From assembly GCA_029204225.1 (NCBI GenBank), contig CM055095.1, forward strand, positions 9,512,243 through 9,576,242: a stretch of 64,000 nt of DNA, written 5' to 3'. Shown here piece by piece: positions 12,005-24,800 of this stretch; positions within the stretch are counted from its first letter, which is position 1, and every line of letters begins with the position of its first letter. The notes under the pieces were generated by a model. It was not told where the DNA came from. It was given only the letters and a program-made list of their open reading frames with translations, and ran no database searches. Source of the DNA: Diphasiastrum complanatum (Eukaryota; Streptophyta; Lycopodiopsida; Lycopodiales; Lycopodiaceae). The position numbers and the translations under genes are program-made.

Positions 12005-12259
12005 CATGACTCTCATCTTTCTGTCTCTTTCTATTTGCAGCCCTAGACATTTTGTCGCTAGATCTGTGATTTCGTAATTTGCAAATATCTGAATCTTCAT
12101 TTCATTGATTAACGTCAAACAGTTTCCTATCATCAGAGAGTCGTCCACAAATATTGTCAAAATTACGAACGTTCCTTCTATCATTTTAATGTAAACATTG
12201 TCGTCACGTTGTGTAGGATAGAAGCCCAAAGACTTCAGAAGACTATCGAGCTTCTTATA
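12005..12259 (-). pseudogene. Copia reverse-transcriptase fragment inserted in gypsy gag
   Basis: The - strand encodes an 87-residue piece of a Ty1/copia RT: YKKLDSLLKSLGF, DDNVYIK, the active-site variant FVDDSLMIG (normally YVDD) and YEITDL--K-LGLQIER. It is flanked by the 5-bp direct repeat CATTG (12,000-12,004 and 12,260-12,264), and removing it restores the gypsy gag sequence around it. There are no LTRs or primer site, so this is an inserted fragment, not an element. Confidence 0.85.
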
Positions 12260-12576
12260 CATTGGATCTACCCAAATATAATGGATTAACAGATCCAGTT
12301 AGATTTCTTCAGATCTATGCTGAATCTTGTGAAGTCTATGGCGAGATTTATTCTCAAGATAAACTTAAGCTGTTTCCTATGGCCTTAACAGGTGCAGCAC
12401 AAGATTGGTACTATAATCAAGATGAAACTGAACGTACAAATTGGGAGGTTGTTAAACGAGCCCTCATCACACGATTCAAACCGCGGAAGTTTATGGAAGA
12501 CCCTTTTCTACTTTTAAGTACAATTAAAATAGGAAAACGGGAAATGCTTCGAGATTACATTGATCATTTCCATAGT

Positions 12577-13340
12577 TCCATTGCTCAACACTTCCGTAAG
12601 GTCCGGGTTCCATCAAATTGGCAGGAGGAGTGGAGTGCTTTGGTGGGGTAGGTAAAGTTAAACTTTTCAGGTATCCAAGAGCAGGTTGTCGAGGTCTTGC
12701 TGCTGGATTTCCTCCATACTATGGTTCTCGATATCCCACTTGTGCATATTGTTGCTGAATTATCCAAGGGTTGAAGTTGCAAAAAGCAATCTCATGGTCA
12801 GGTGAATTACATAGATGGCAAACACCGATTTCCATTTGTTTTTTTAATTGAGGACACTCGTTCACTGTGTGATTTCCTGTACAAATAGAACACTAGACAT
12901 TTTCCCTAGTAGGAAAAGTCTTTGCAAACTTCTCAGGTTCCTTGTTCGCTTGTTTGTGAAAATTTTCCAATGCTTTGATCTTCTCATCAAATTGTGACTG
13001 CAACTTTTCCATCTGTTTTTGCTGGTTCTTCCCAAGTTTCTCGAACTCATTGAGCATCATTTCTACAGTAGCATTGGCATTCGTTGATGCAATAGTGGTG
13101 GATGTTGTAGTGGTCTGCCTTGCTGTATACGGCAACATACTGATATTTGGCTCATCGTCTGAATCTTCATCCTCCTCCCAAATTGCATTGTCCATAGCAT
13201 TTTGCAAGAGTGCATACTCATTATGGCATTTCAGCTCACGTATGATCCGTTTAGGTAGGCCTGACAAAAATCACATAATCATGGCATTCTCGTTAATCAG
13301 CTCAGGTTCGCATTCAAATCTGAGACGTTTTACCTCTTTA
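12577..13340 (-). other. Inverted segment of the gypsy gag
   Basis: Within + strand gag this segment reads as gag only on the - strand: KEVKRLRFECEPELINENAM, FLSGLPKRIIRELKCHNEYA, an acidic stretch, two CCHC knuckles (CSICTGNHTVNEC, CHLCNSPDHEIAFC) and a Pro-rich linker ending GPYGSVE. Flipping it makes both joints continuous: left ...DYIDHFHSS joins KEVKRL, and ...GPYGSVE joins QYAIYVAAQQ. Breakpoints are near 12,575-12,581 and 13,336-13,341. It carries one in-frame stop near 13,273. Confidence 0.85.
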
Positions 13341-15000
13341 GAACAGTATGCTATTTATGTTGCTGCTCAACAATAGGCCTCTAGAAATTGGACCAAAGCA
13401 CCACTTGGATGCTTTGCATGCGGAAAAAATCACAGAGTTGCAGAATGTCCAAATAAAGAGAAATTTGTACCATTCTGTCATGAATGTGGTTATGGGCATT
13501 GCTATAAAGACTGTCCAGCAAGACCGAAGCCACCACCAACTACAACACCTGTAAATTTGATAACAATCAAGCAAAGACCAGTAGCTTAGAATAAACCAAG
13601 TGCACCCTTGATGGTGGTCACTAGAGCACAGAAGCAGAAAGAACCAGTCGTGGATCCAATACCTGCTGATTCTATACCATTGAATGATATACCAACAGCA
13701 TCGGGAGTCTATCCAAAGTAGAAAAACAAAGATATCAGGATATGAGACAGTGGATTAAACATTTGCAAGAAGAAGAGGAGCTTGAAGCTGCTAAAGCAAC
13801 AACTGAAGTTCGGTCTTTACCATTGGAACCTCCAAGAAAATTACGTACGGATATGAATGATCAGTTACATCATCATGAAGAACCCTTCAAGATGATTGAA
13901 TAGGAAGCACCGCAAACAGAACTACTCATGAACATTTTGTCTAGAAAGATCAATATTTCATTGGGAGAGTTCCTGAAGTTGGTGCCAAAAGCAAAAGAAG
14001 TCTTAGCGCAAAAGTTAGCTCAAGTCGAACCAGAAGTCCATCAGGAGCCACTTTTGTGTTGGATTTGAAGAATCTAACGAAGTACTCCATGTTGGAGCCA
14101 CTTATCACTCTGCCGATACAACATAGACAATTTCCTAAAAAAGCAGTCGTGATAGATGGCGGTTCAGGAGTGTACCTGATCTCTACGAAGCTATGTGCAA
14201 AATGGGGCCTTACAAAGATCAAGCTTGCTACTTTTGCTATTAAGCTAGCTGATCAAACGACAATTCGTCCATGAGAAATGGTTGAAGATATACTTGTCAG
14301 AATTGTGGGAGTACAGTTCGTCATTACTTTCGTAGTGATGGACTTACCAGAAGCGCCAAACGTCTACCGAGTTCTATTGGGACGTCCATGGTTACGAGTT
14401 GCACAAGTAATTCATAACTGGGGTACCAAAAAAATCACTTTTGAAAATCATGAACGTGCAGTTAAAGTTGATCCCACAACTTGGACTTTCAAACTAGTGG
14501 TTCAAAAAGATGATGACGATTCATCAACAACGGATCACACTTGTGACTGACCAGAGAAAATTTTGAGAGTTCATTACAATTCTCAAACAGATACCGTCAA
14601 TTGGAATGAAACTCTTGCAACGATTGATTGTACAGCAGGATATATGTATCAACAAGATAATCAATCAGATTTGAGCGAGATTTTCTTATTAGATCGAACT
14701 TTGGATACACCAATCACGTTCTCACTAAATGTGCTGAATGTAGCCTGGATATCAAAGAAACCTATACCAGATCTGATTGAGGATGAACTCATTCATGTGA
14801 GTCATGTCTTGACTTATGATGGCAATGCTGAACTTACGGATGAGCAAATTCTAAATCATATGGATCCGACCAGATTTGGAGTGCGTAATGTTCCTGATGA
14901 ACCAACAATAAAACCACCCAAAGCAGTTATATTGAAGGAAGATAGGATCACAGGATCGATATGAAGAAACAAGCTAAGCAACATTATAATACGGTCCTGA

Positions 15001-16950
15001 AATGGGAAAATTCCCCTCAAAAGATTGATTCAAAGAAAGTGCCACCCTCTCTAAGATCTTTCCTGCTATCATTTTTTTACGTTAGATGTGCCAAGGAGAG
15101 GGCATTAGGCTTCATAAGTAGGTGAATTGGTTTTCTTTTCATGCAAGTGGGCAAATGAGCCATAGGAGGTATATAAAGCAACAAAAATTGTGACAGTGCA
15201 TAGCCACTAAAGTCTCATGAAAAGTCATTCAAGCAGAGTATATAATAGTAGTCACTTGGTTAGTAGCCCCTTAGTGTCATTTTTCTTCTTAATAATTCTA
15301 CTTTTAAGACATAATGAGTGGGCAACCACTTTTACAGAATGAGCCATGACACTCATTCCCGCTCTCAATAATTTGCAATGAGCTTTTTTTTATCATTGGA
15401 TCGATCACATATTACACCCTAATATTTTCTCCCACAAAATCCTTACAAATCTTTTTTTGTCTCTAGACTAGTTCATATTTTTAGTAGAAAACTAGGAAGG
15501 AAAAGATTAAAACAACATGTTGTCAACGAGAGTATATTGTTTTATGAAGTCTAACACTTTTTCCTTTTCATCTTTATTATTGTTTTGGTGTTTAATCTTA
15601 TTAGGAGGTTGTTATTTCCTTTACATTTATTTTTTGTTTGATTATTTTGGTCAAAATTCATATTCTTTCTGATCTTTGCAATTCTTGCAAGTCTATTTTG
15701 AAAAGCATGTTAGAATTTTATAGATTAGTATAATTTATTATGTAATGTTGTCATCTAGTTTTCTGCATAATTACACAAGTCAGTTTGCAGTTTGCATTTT
15801 TACCTTGAATTTGTGATAGTTGAACAATGTCAATTGACATTTTTTCTCTACAATAAATACACGAGATTTACACAATTTGGTTCCCTACAATTTTACATGG
15901 CATTTCGCACAATTATAAATGTTGATTAGCATTTTCCATAAATGTGTCAGGGTGGTTTTTGACCTATCTATTAACATGAGAAAAGTTGACACTTACAAAT
16001 ATCAATTGGCATTTTTTCGACCCGACATCGGCATAAATTCTAAAGTACCGTTTGGGTAGATTTCAATCCGCCTACAAAACCTAAAAAATGCCAACCTAGA
16101 CAAATGTCGATAAGTAGTAAACTCTCTAACTCCATGTGTAAATGTATGCAGAGATTTTAGGTAGATTAGTATATCTCAGAAAATCAAAAGTAGCTTCTTT
16201 CATGACAAGAAACAGTATTATGCATTCTATGTGTATTTTTGTTATAATGTTTGTACATTTTTAAAATTCTAAATCAAGCATTCAATTCAAGAACACTCTT
16301 TTTGTGAACAAAAATTGCTTGTCATTTTAGATCGTATGTTGTATGCATTTTCTTTACTAAGGTAAACAGATCAAACTGAAGGACATAGATATTGCAACTA
16401 TCTTGGACACGTCAATCATTCAGTGTAGATCAGACAAAAAGTTAGAAAATATCATGGTAGTCTTGGATGCCTCAATTATCTTTGATATTTAGGCCATTGT
16501 TTATGAACAAGTTTGTTTCAACACTACAAATCTGCAAAAAAATTATAGCTTATTATTTAGATAGGTTTCTACCCATCTGTAATGTCAAATTACAATTTAT
16601 TTGTCATTGTACACTGGTTGATTGAATCCATATTTTTCTATAGTCGATATCAAAGCAGGTTTTGTTTACATTATATGAATAAGATAGCTAAAAATAATTT
16701 TATTGAATTTTTGATAGAACCACACATGAATTATGCTAATAAGTTTCTCTTCATGATTGACAAACTAGATGCTTCTAATTATCATGGAAATTCAAAATGA
16801 GAGTATTGCAGGAGAAAGTGATCATCAAAGAACGACAAGTAACCGTAATATAAGAACAAATTAATCATTTCACTTTCAACTCCCCATGCCCTAACTGTGT
16901 CGTTTCCGACGTGAAGACTGTTTCGGGACAAACGACATAAAAAATGAGCA
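15001..16950. other. AT-rich region without recognisable genes
   Basis: No supported coding sequence. A short stretch near 16,755-16,800 (KLDASNYHG) resembles the start of a copia gag but stops at once. Confidence 0.5.
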
Positions 16951-17087
16951 AGACTTGTTAGAAAGTGTCAAGGCTATAGCCCTTGCACAACACTCTAGGA
17001 ACACACATGGATGGGTAGCCCACCGTAATGGGGGAGGTCATAGTTTCAAAGCCTAACCACACACACCAAGTGTAAAAACTTTTCACA

Positions 17088-17100
17088 TGGTATCAGAGCC
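17088..17100 (+). promoter_or_regulatory. TRIM primer binding site, tRNA-Met
   Basis: TGGTATCAGAGCC directly abuts the 5' LTR end at 17,087. This is the standard initiator tRNA-Met complement. Confidence 0.9.
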
Positions 17101-17220
17101 ATGGTTGTGGGTGTGGTCTAGACGAGCAATAACTAAAAAGGGCTATGCCTTGAGGGGGAGTGTTTGAAAGTGTCAAGGCTATAGCCCTTGCACAACACTC
17201 TAGGAGCACAAATGGACGGG

Positions 17221-17258
17221 TAGCCCACCGAAATGGAGAAGGTCCTAGGTTCAATCCC
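17221..17258 (+). promoter_or_regulatory. Pol III-like A and B boxes in the TRIM 3' LTR
   Basis: An A-box-like TAGCCCACCG (17,221-17,230) is followed by a perfect B-box GGTTCAATCCC (17,248-17,258). In the 5' LTR the A-box-like part is kept (17,016-17,025) but the B-box is degraded (AGTTTCAAAGCC). The arrangement resembles tRNA-derived internal promoters; activity is inferred only. Confidence 0.5.
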
Positions 17259-17302
17259 TAGCCCGACCACACACATCAAGTGTAAAAACTTTTCACAAGA
17301 CT

Positions 17303-20400
<3,098 letters not shown>

Positions 20401-20442
20401 TTTTTTACACGCACCTTCCACATGGAAGGTGCGTGTAAAAAA
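20401..20442. repeat. Perfect 20-bp-arm palindrome
   Basis: Arms 20,401-20,420 (TTTTTTACACGCACCTTCCA) and 20,423-20,442 are exact reverse complements around a 2-nt centre (CA). RNA from it would form a very stable hairpin. The arms have no flanking similarity that would mark a MITE. Confidence 0.95.
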
Positions 20443-20739
20443 GTGTTTATTCCCGAATTATATGGTATGGTTCCAGGTCCAATTTACAACACAAAGAAAA
20501 GTATAAAAAAAAACTGTGAAAAAGAAAATAACGTCACGGAAGGACGTCTCCTCATGTTGTTCTACCCTGGGAAGGGCATGCACCCTCCAGGGGCATCCTT
20601 CCCCCCTTGCCCATAAAAAATTATTGCATAATGCCCTACCCTAGTGGCCAATGTCGGTATCGCGCATGGACCAAACCTTAACTTTGTATATAGTATCCAT
20701 TCTATAGTTACACAAACGCCTTTATTTATTTAGTTTTCA

Positions 20740-21076
20740 TTTGATTTTCTTCTCAAAAAAGTGATGGGCCAAAATTAAAAACCAAAACCAATGCATTCCA
20801 TGATTGTTGTGAAGCCCCGCGGACACGTGTTCACATGCAAATTGCTGCCCTGCGGTTTCCCACGCCCGACTCGGTCCCCACCCCTCTTCCTTCCATACCC
20901 TAATGGCAAAGCCCGTCACCGTTGGATTGGAAAATAAACGCTCAGATACTGGCCACGTGTCAAGTGATCTTCTAGACACGTGGCAAGAATCCAACCGTGC
21001 GGGGTGGAATGCTTCTCCCCTTCCCGGCCAAGTAATACCAGGATTTGAGCTCTCACAAAAAGACTTATCATTACCG

Positions 21077-21114
<38 letters not shown>
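20740..21114 (+). promoter_or_regulatory. Promoter and 5' leader of the RINGv gene
   Basis: Three CACGTG G-boxes lie at 20,824-20,829, 20,954-20,959 and 20,977-20,982. The last two are exact mirror copies, GCCACGTGTC and GACACGTGGC, and match the ABRE core ACGTGGC. A (CT)n tract at about 21,079-21,114 is typical of plant 5' leaders. G-box and ABRE sites are bound by bZIP and bHLH factors in light and abscisic-acid responses; use here is inferred. Several upstream ATGs lie between 21,150 and 21,534, so a 5' UTR intron is possible but not placed. Confidence 0.6.
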
Positions 21115-21117
<3 letters not shown>

Positions 21118-21534
21118 GAGCCTTCATCTGTTCTCTCTGCTTTGCTTTCTAAATGATGAGCATTCCTGTCGTCTGTAATGGCTGAAACAAATCGGATCGA
21201 TGCAGCAGCTCATATATGGTAGTCAATCCCTCATTTCTGCTCTCAATCCTCGCCTAGTTTTCGTGTCATCTGCCGTCCTCCAACATCATCGTCCTCCTCA
21301 GGTCCTTGCTGGACTCCCTCAATTTCACCTTCTTTCTTCTTCATCTTTTTGGTTTGCCCTAGGCAGTATTTTCATTCTCTCTTTGCCCTAGGCAGCACCT
21401 CAATTACTCACCTTATTATTGCTTCGTCTTCTGGTTCAGGCACCTGACAGGGCACTGTTTTCTGTACATAAAGCTTGATTACCTGTTTTGGTTTTGGATT
21501 GGAGGCAGGCAGGCAGGGCTTAAAATTGTTCCAA

Positions 21535-21855
21535 ATGGCGGATCATGTTGTTTTGGACATCGTCTTTCCTGCACCTGATTCTCTCTCTGTGCCACCGTCT
21601 TTACCTCCAGCCGTCGGAGACCCCGATCAAGTGAAGGAGCACGTCGTTCGTCATCCTTGTAATGACGAGGGAGAGGGAGAGGCAGATAGGCTTCTTAGTG
21701 GATCTTGTATGAGCCCAGGCGATGGCACAGTTGGTGATGGAGCAATGGATTCGACGAAAGGCGTAGCACCTGTTTTGGTCGATTGCCGAATTTGCCAAGA
21801 AGAAGAGGAATCAGGAAACCTTGAAATTCCTTGTGCTTGCTCCGGAAGCCTTAAG
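21535..21855 (+). CDS. RINGv gene exon 1
   Basis: It encodes residues 1-107: an acidic, Pro/Ser-rich N-terminus and the first half of the RING ([20 protein letters not shown]). It ends in phase 0 at SGSLK before gtaattg. Confidence 0.92.
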
Positions 21856-24800
21856 GTAATTGTACATGACTGTTGCCTGTTTGTGAGAGAGAGAGAGAGA
21901 GTATTTCTTGTAATCACAAAAATAAGGCTAAATGAGTACATGTGAAATGGATGATGCTCTTTATTACTTTCTTGTATCACCAAAATATGGGAAGGGCTTA
22001 TTTGTCTCGACTCTCAACCTCCCCCATAGTGCACGTTGTTGGTCAGAAGTTTTGGAAGCCAACTATAGTGGAAAAGAAAAATCCGTGACTTTGGGTTGGT
22101 AAAGAGTTGCACCTTTGGAGCTTCTAAGTTTGTGTTTTTTTCAAAAACTCCCGACCCCGAAGTGGCTTGAAAAATTCAGTGGTGGCTAAGCATAGGACTT
22201 TTGACAATGCCCTCATGTCTGGGAAAATTCAACACTGGTTGTTTCTTTGATGGCTTCAATGGGGATCATATAACCTCTTTTAACATTGTCGAAGATGAGG
22301 CTCTTTCTCATACATAATGCCTACTCCTTTCATGTTGGCCCATTAGATCCTGCGTTTCATAAATTAGTGTGGGTGCGATCAGGATATCTAGAAGGTGGCA
22401 CTTCATCTTCATGTCCAAGGTGTATACTCCTGCAAGCAATAGTGCTCCTTGCAGACTAAGGAAGATTTACGTTTTCCTAGTTAGCTGATGGTTGCTTATC
22501 TCATGTCGAAGGTTAGTTTTGTAAAGAGTGCACAAGATTTCTATAAGTGGAGGTGTAGCGCAGGCATCCCAAAGGGAGCCGGGAACCACGACTTAGCTTC
22601 CCAGCCTTCAACTCTTGCCATCCAAACCCACTTGACATACAAGCAGCCAACTCGCCAACAACGATCATACTTAACCAACTTGAAGTTCCGAAAACCAACA
22701 TTGAGATCCAACCTGGCGCCATGCCAGATCGGGGGTCCCGATGTGGGTGACTTCCCTCCAAGCAAGCCGTCCGACATACATCAAACTTAACCAACTCGAA
22801 GCTTCGTTACAAACGAGTAACATCCATTCCAAGCAAGCGGTCTGACTTACATCAGACTTAACCAACTGAAAGCTTCGTCACAAGCGCTGGAAGCCAACCT
22901 GGCGCCACGCCAGACTGGACAACCATAAATAGGTAACATCCACAAGCCATCCAACTCAGCCGACAGGTTAGAGCCCGTTTTCCAAGAGCTTAACCCATTC
23001 ACGTTCATGCAAGGAACACTCAGAACCACAAGCCGCGACAGATATGGAAACAACCAGTTCCTGGACCAAATGGTCCCGACAGCATACCGCTGGCGCCACG
23101 GACCGAATGGTCCCGACGGCATACCGCTGGCGTCCCGGGATACGACCCTCAGCTATGTGCCAAGTTAAAAATTTTGAAAGAGGCCTTACAACTGGCGCTT
23201 TTACCGAACACTGAAACTCAGAAGGTAATCAGAGTCAGTTTGAGGAAAATCCCACTTTATTGATAAATCTGAGAAGGTTACATTTCAAGTGTGCGACCGA
23301 CCCTAGTCTCCGGGGCGCTAGCATGCCAAGGCGAGAGCCATGACAACATTCCAGCAAGGGAGGCTGAGACTTGGTTGGAGCTCGCCCTGAGTCGCAACCC
23401 GCACTCCCCTATAGTATTGGTGTGATTCGGCACCCCCCCTCATACCAAGCACTCTACTCAAGCTGGTAAAGCACGTTTTTCTCTCTCTAGGATTTTCTCT
23501 TTCTAGAAAGTCATTTTCTCTCTCTAGATTTTATTGATCCCCAGGCTTCCTTTAATCATGCCTAGATCGTGTGAGGTGATTGCACATCGATCTGAGCTCT
23601 CGGACTCCGCTAGAACCGATCAAAGATTTTCAGCCATAGGAACTTGGCGCCGGCTGGATTCTGGTCACAGTGGCGCCGGGAGCGGCACCGGCGCCGTTGG
23701 CGCCTGGAGCAGCAGTGGCGCTGCTGGCGCCGGGGACATAGCTGGCGCCGATGGCACCGGAAGTAAAGCTTGTAAAGATAGCTTTACAACATCCACCCCA
23801 CCTTTATAAAATCTGATGTCCTCATCAGATGTCAGATTAAAGTAAAGGTGTCTCCCAATTAAAATGACTATACATTTAAGCTACTTGGCACAGTACTCAA
23901 TTTATTGGCCACTTTTTATTAACATTGAAGCTGGCACACCACAAGTCGGAGGCTCAGCTCTTTGTACTGAAAAATTACATAACTTGAAAAAAATATCTTT
24001 GTCTGGGAAAAGCGTAGATTTGATATCGCTTTCGTAAAACCCGAGAACCTTATTAACTGGTGACAGAGGCCTTTCTTTGAAATGTACGCCCCTGTCGCTT
24101 CTGACTTTCGACTTTGGAACTCCTTTGAGCTCCTGATTTGTCCTTGATGCACTTTGTGTTGAGCTCCCTGAGCTCCAGATTTGTTCAGTTCCGCACAGGT
24201 ATCAAGGCTCCCTAAGCCGAAGGATTTATCGTTTGATTGCCCACTTTATGGTCCACTCCGTGCCTTGTTGCTTCTGCACCTTGATTTCTCTCCTTGTCCC
24301 AGCCTGATCTTGATACTTTTCCATCTTGGCTCTTTAAGGTAGGCAAAGATTGAGTACTCCGCAATGCACCTCTCACTTAGCTTGAAGTAGCACTTTGAAT
24401 CAGCCCAAATGTAACCATTGACCTCGTGGAAAGCCAAAGGGTCGCACCAGTTTGATCCGCATCCGAACTATCTCTTCGCGTTTGTTTGAAGCACCATGTC
24501 CGTCGCGCAAAACTTGACTTTCACAATTCCATCACTGGTCAGTTGCCTCACAGTCAAAACAAGAAGTGTACATCGAGCTTGGCTTCAAGTAGCTCTCTTT
24601 GAATCAGACACATGCACCCAGAGTTTGCACTAGTCCGATCTCAACGCGAACTGTCCCTTAGCGTCTGTTCGAAATACCAAGTCTCTCATGCAAGACTCAA
24701 CTTTCACAGTTCCTTCATTGATCAGCTGCCTTACACGAAACACAAGCCAGCGTACTCATATGTTTCCTCATCATTGCTGGACCAGAGAAAGCCTATAACA

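Larger units (their letters stand above)
11915..15000 (+). pseudogene. Ty3/gypsy gag-protease remnant
   Basis: Gag begins near 11,915 (MVDLGAAPRG), is interrupted by a copia fragment, and resumes at 12,265 with the capsid signature (DLPKYNGLTDP..., [27 protein letters not shown]). The next 0.76 kb is inverted. After 13,340, on the + strand, two CCHC knuckles (CFACGKNHRVAEC and CHECGYGHCYKDC) and a Pro-rich linker follow. The aspartic protease region (14,056-14,550) has VVIDGGSGVYLIS where D-S/T-G is expected and ends with LLGRPWL. A spacer domain (14,563-14,964) precedes the missing RT. Several stops (near 13,588, 13,722, 14,272 and 14,548) break the frame. Gag would package the RNA and protease would cut the polyprotein; this copy cannot do either. 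Confidence 0.88.
16956..17297 (+). mobile_element. TRIM (terminal-repeat retrotransposon in miniature)
   Basis: This is a structurally complete 342-bp element. It has a 132-bp 5' LTR (16,956-17,087; TGTTAGAAAG...CTTTTCACA), then immediately a tRNA-Met primer binding site. A 73-bp internal region with no coding capacity ends in a polypurine tract (GAGGGGGAG, 17,152-17,160). The 137-bp 3' LTR is 17,161-17,297 (TGTTTGAAAG...CTTTTCACA). The 5-bp target duplication AGACT flanks it at 16,951-16,955 and 17,298-17,302. The LTRs differ at roughly a dozen sites plus a small indel, so the insertion is old. It must be mobilised in trans. The 3' LTR contains tRNA-like A and B boxes. Confidence 0.93.

Noticed and set aside
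16750-16830. Possible copia gag start (KLDASNYHG)
   Set aside because: The match ends in a stop after a few residues and no element structure surrounds it.
22488-23122. Open frames on both strands of the intron-1 LTR
   Set aside because: The same frames recur in the second LTR copy; they are GC-rich LTR sequence without domains.
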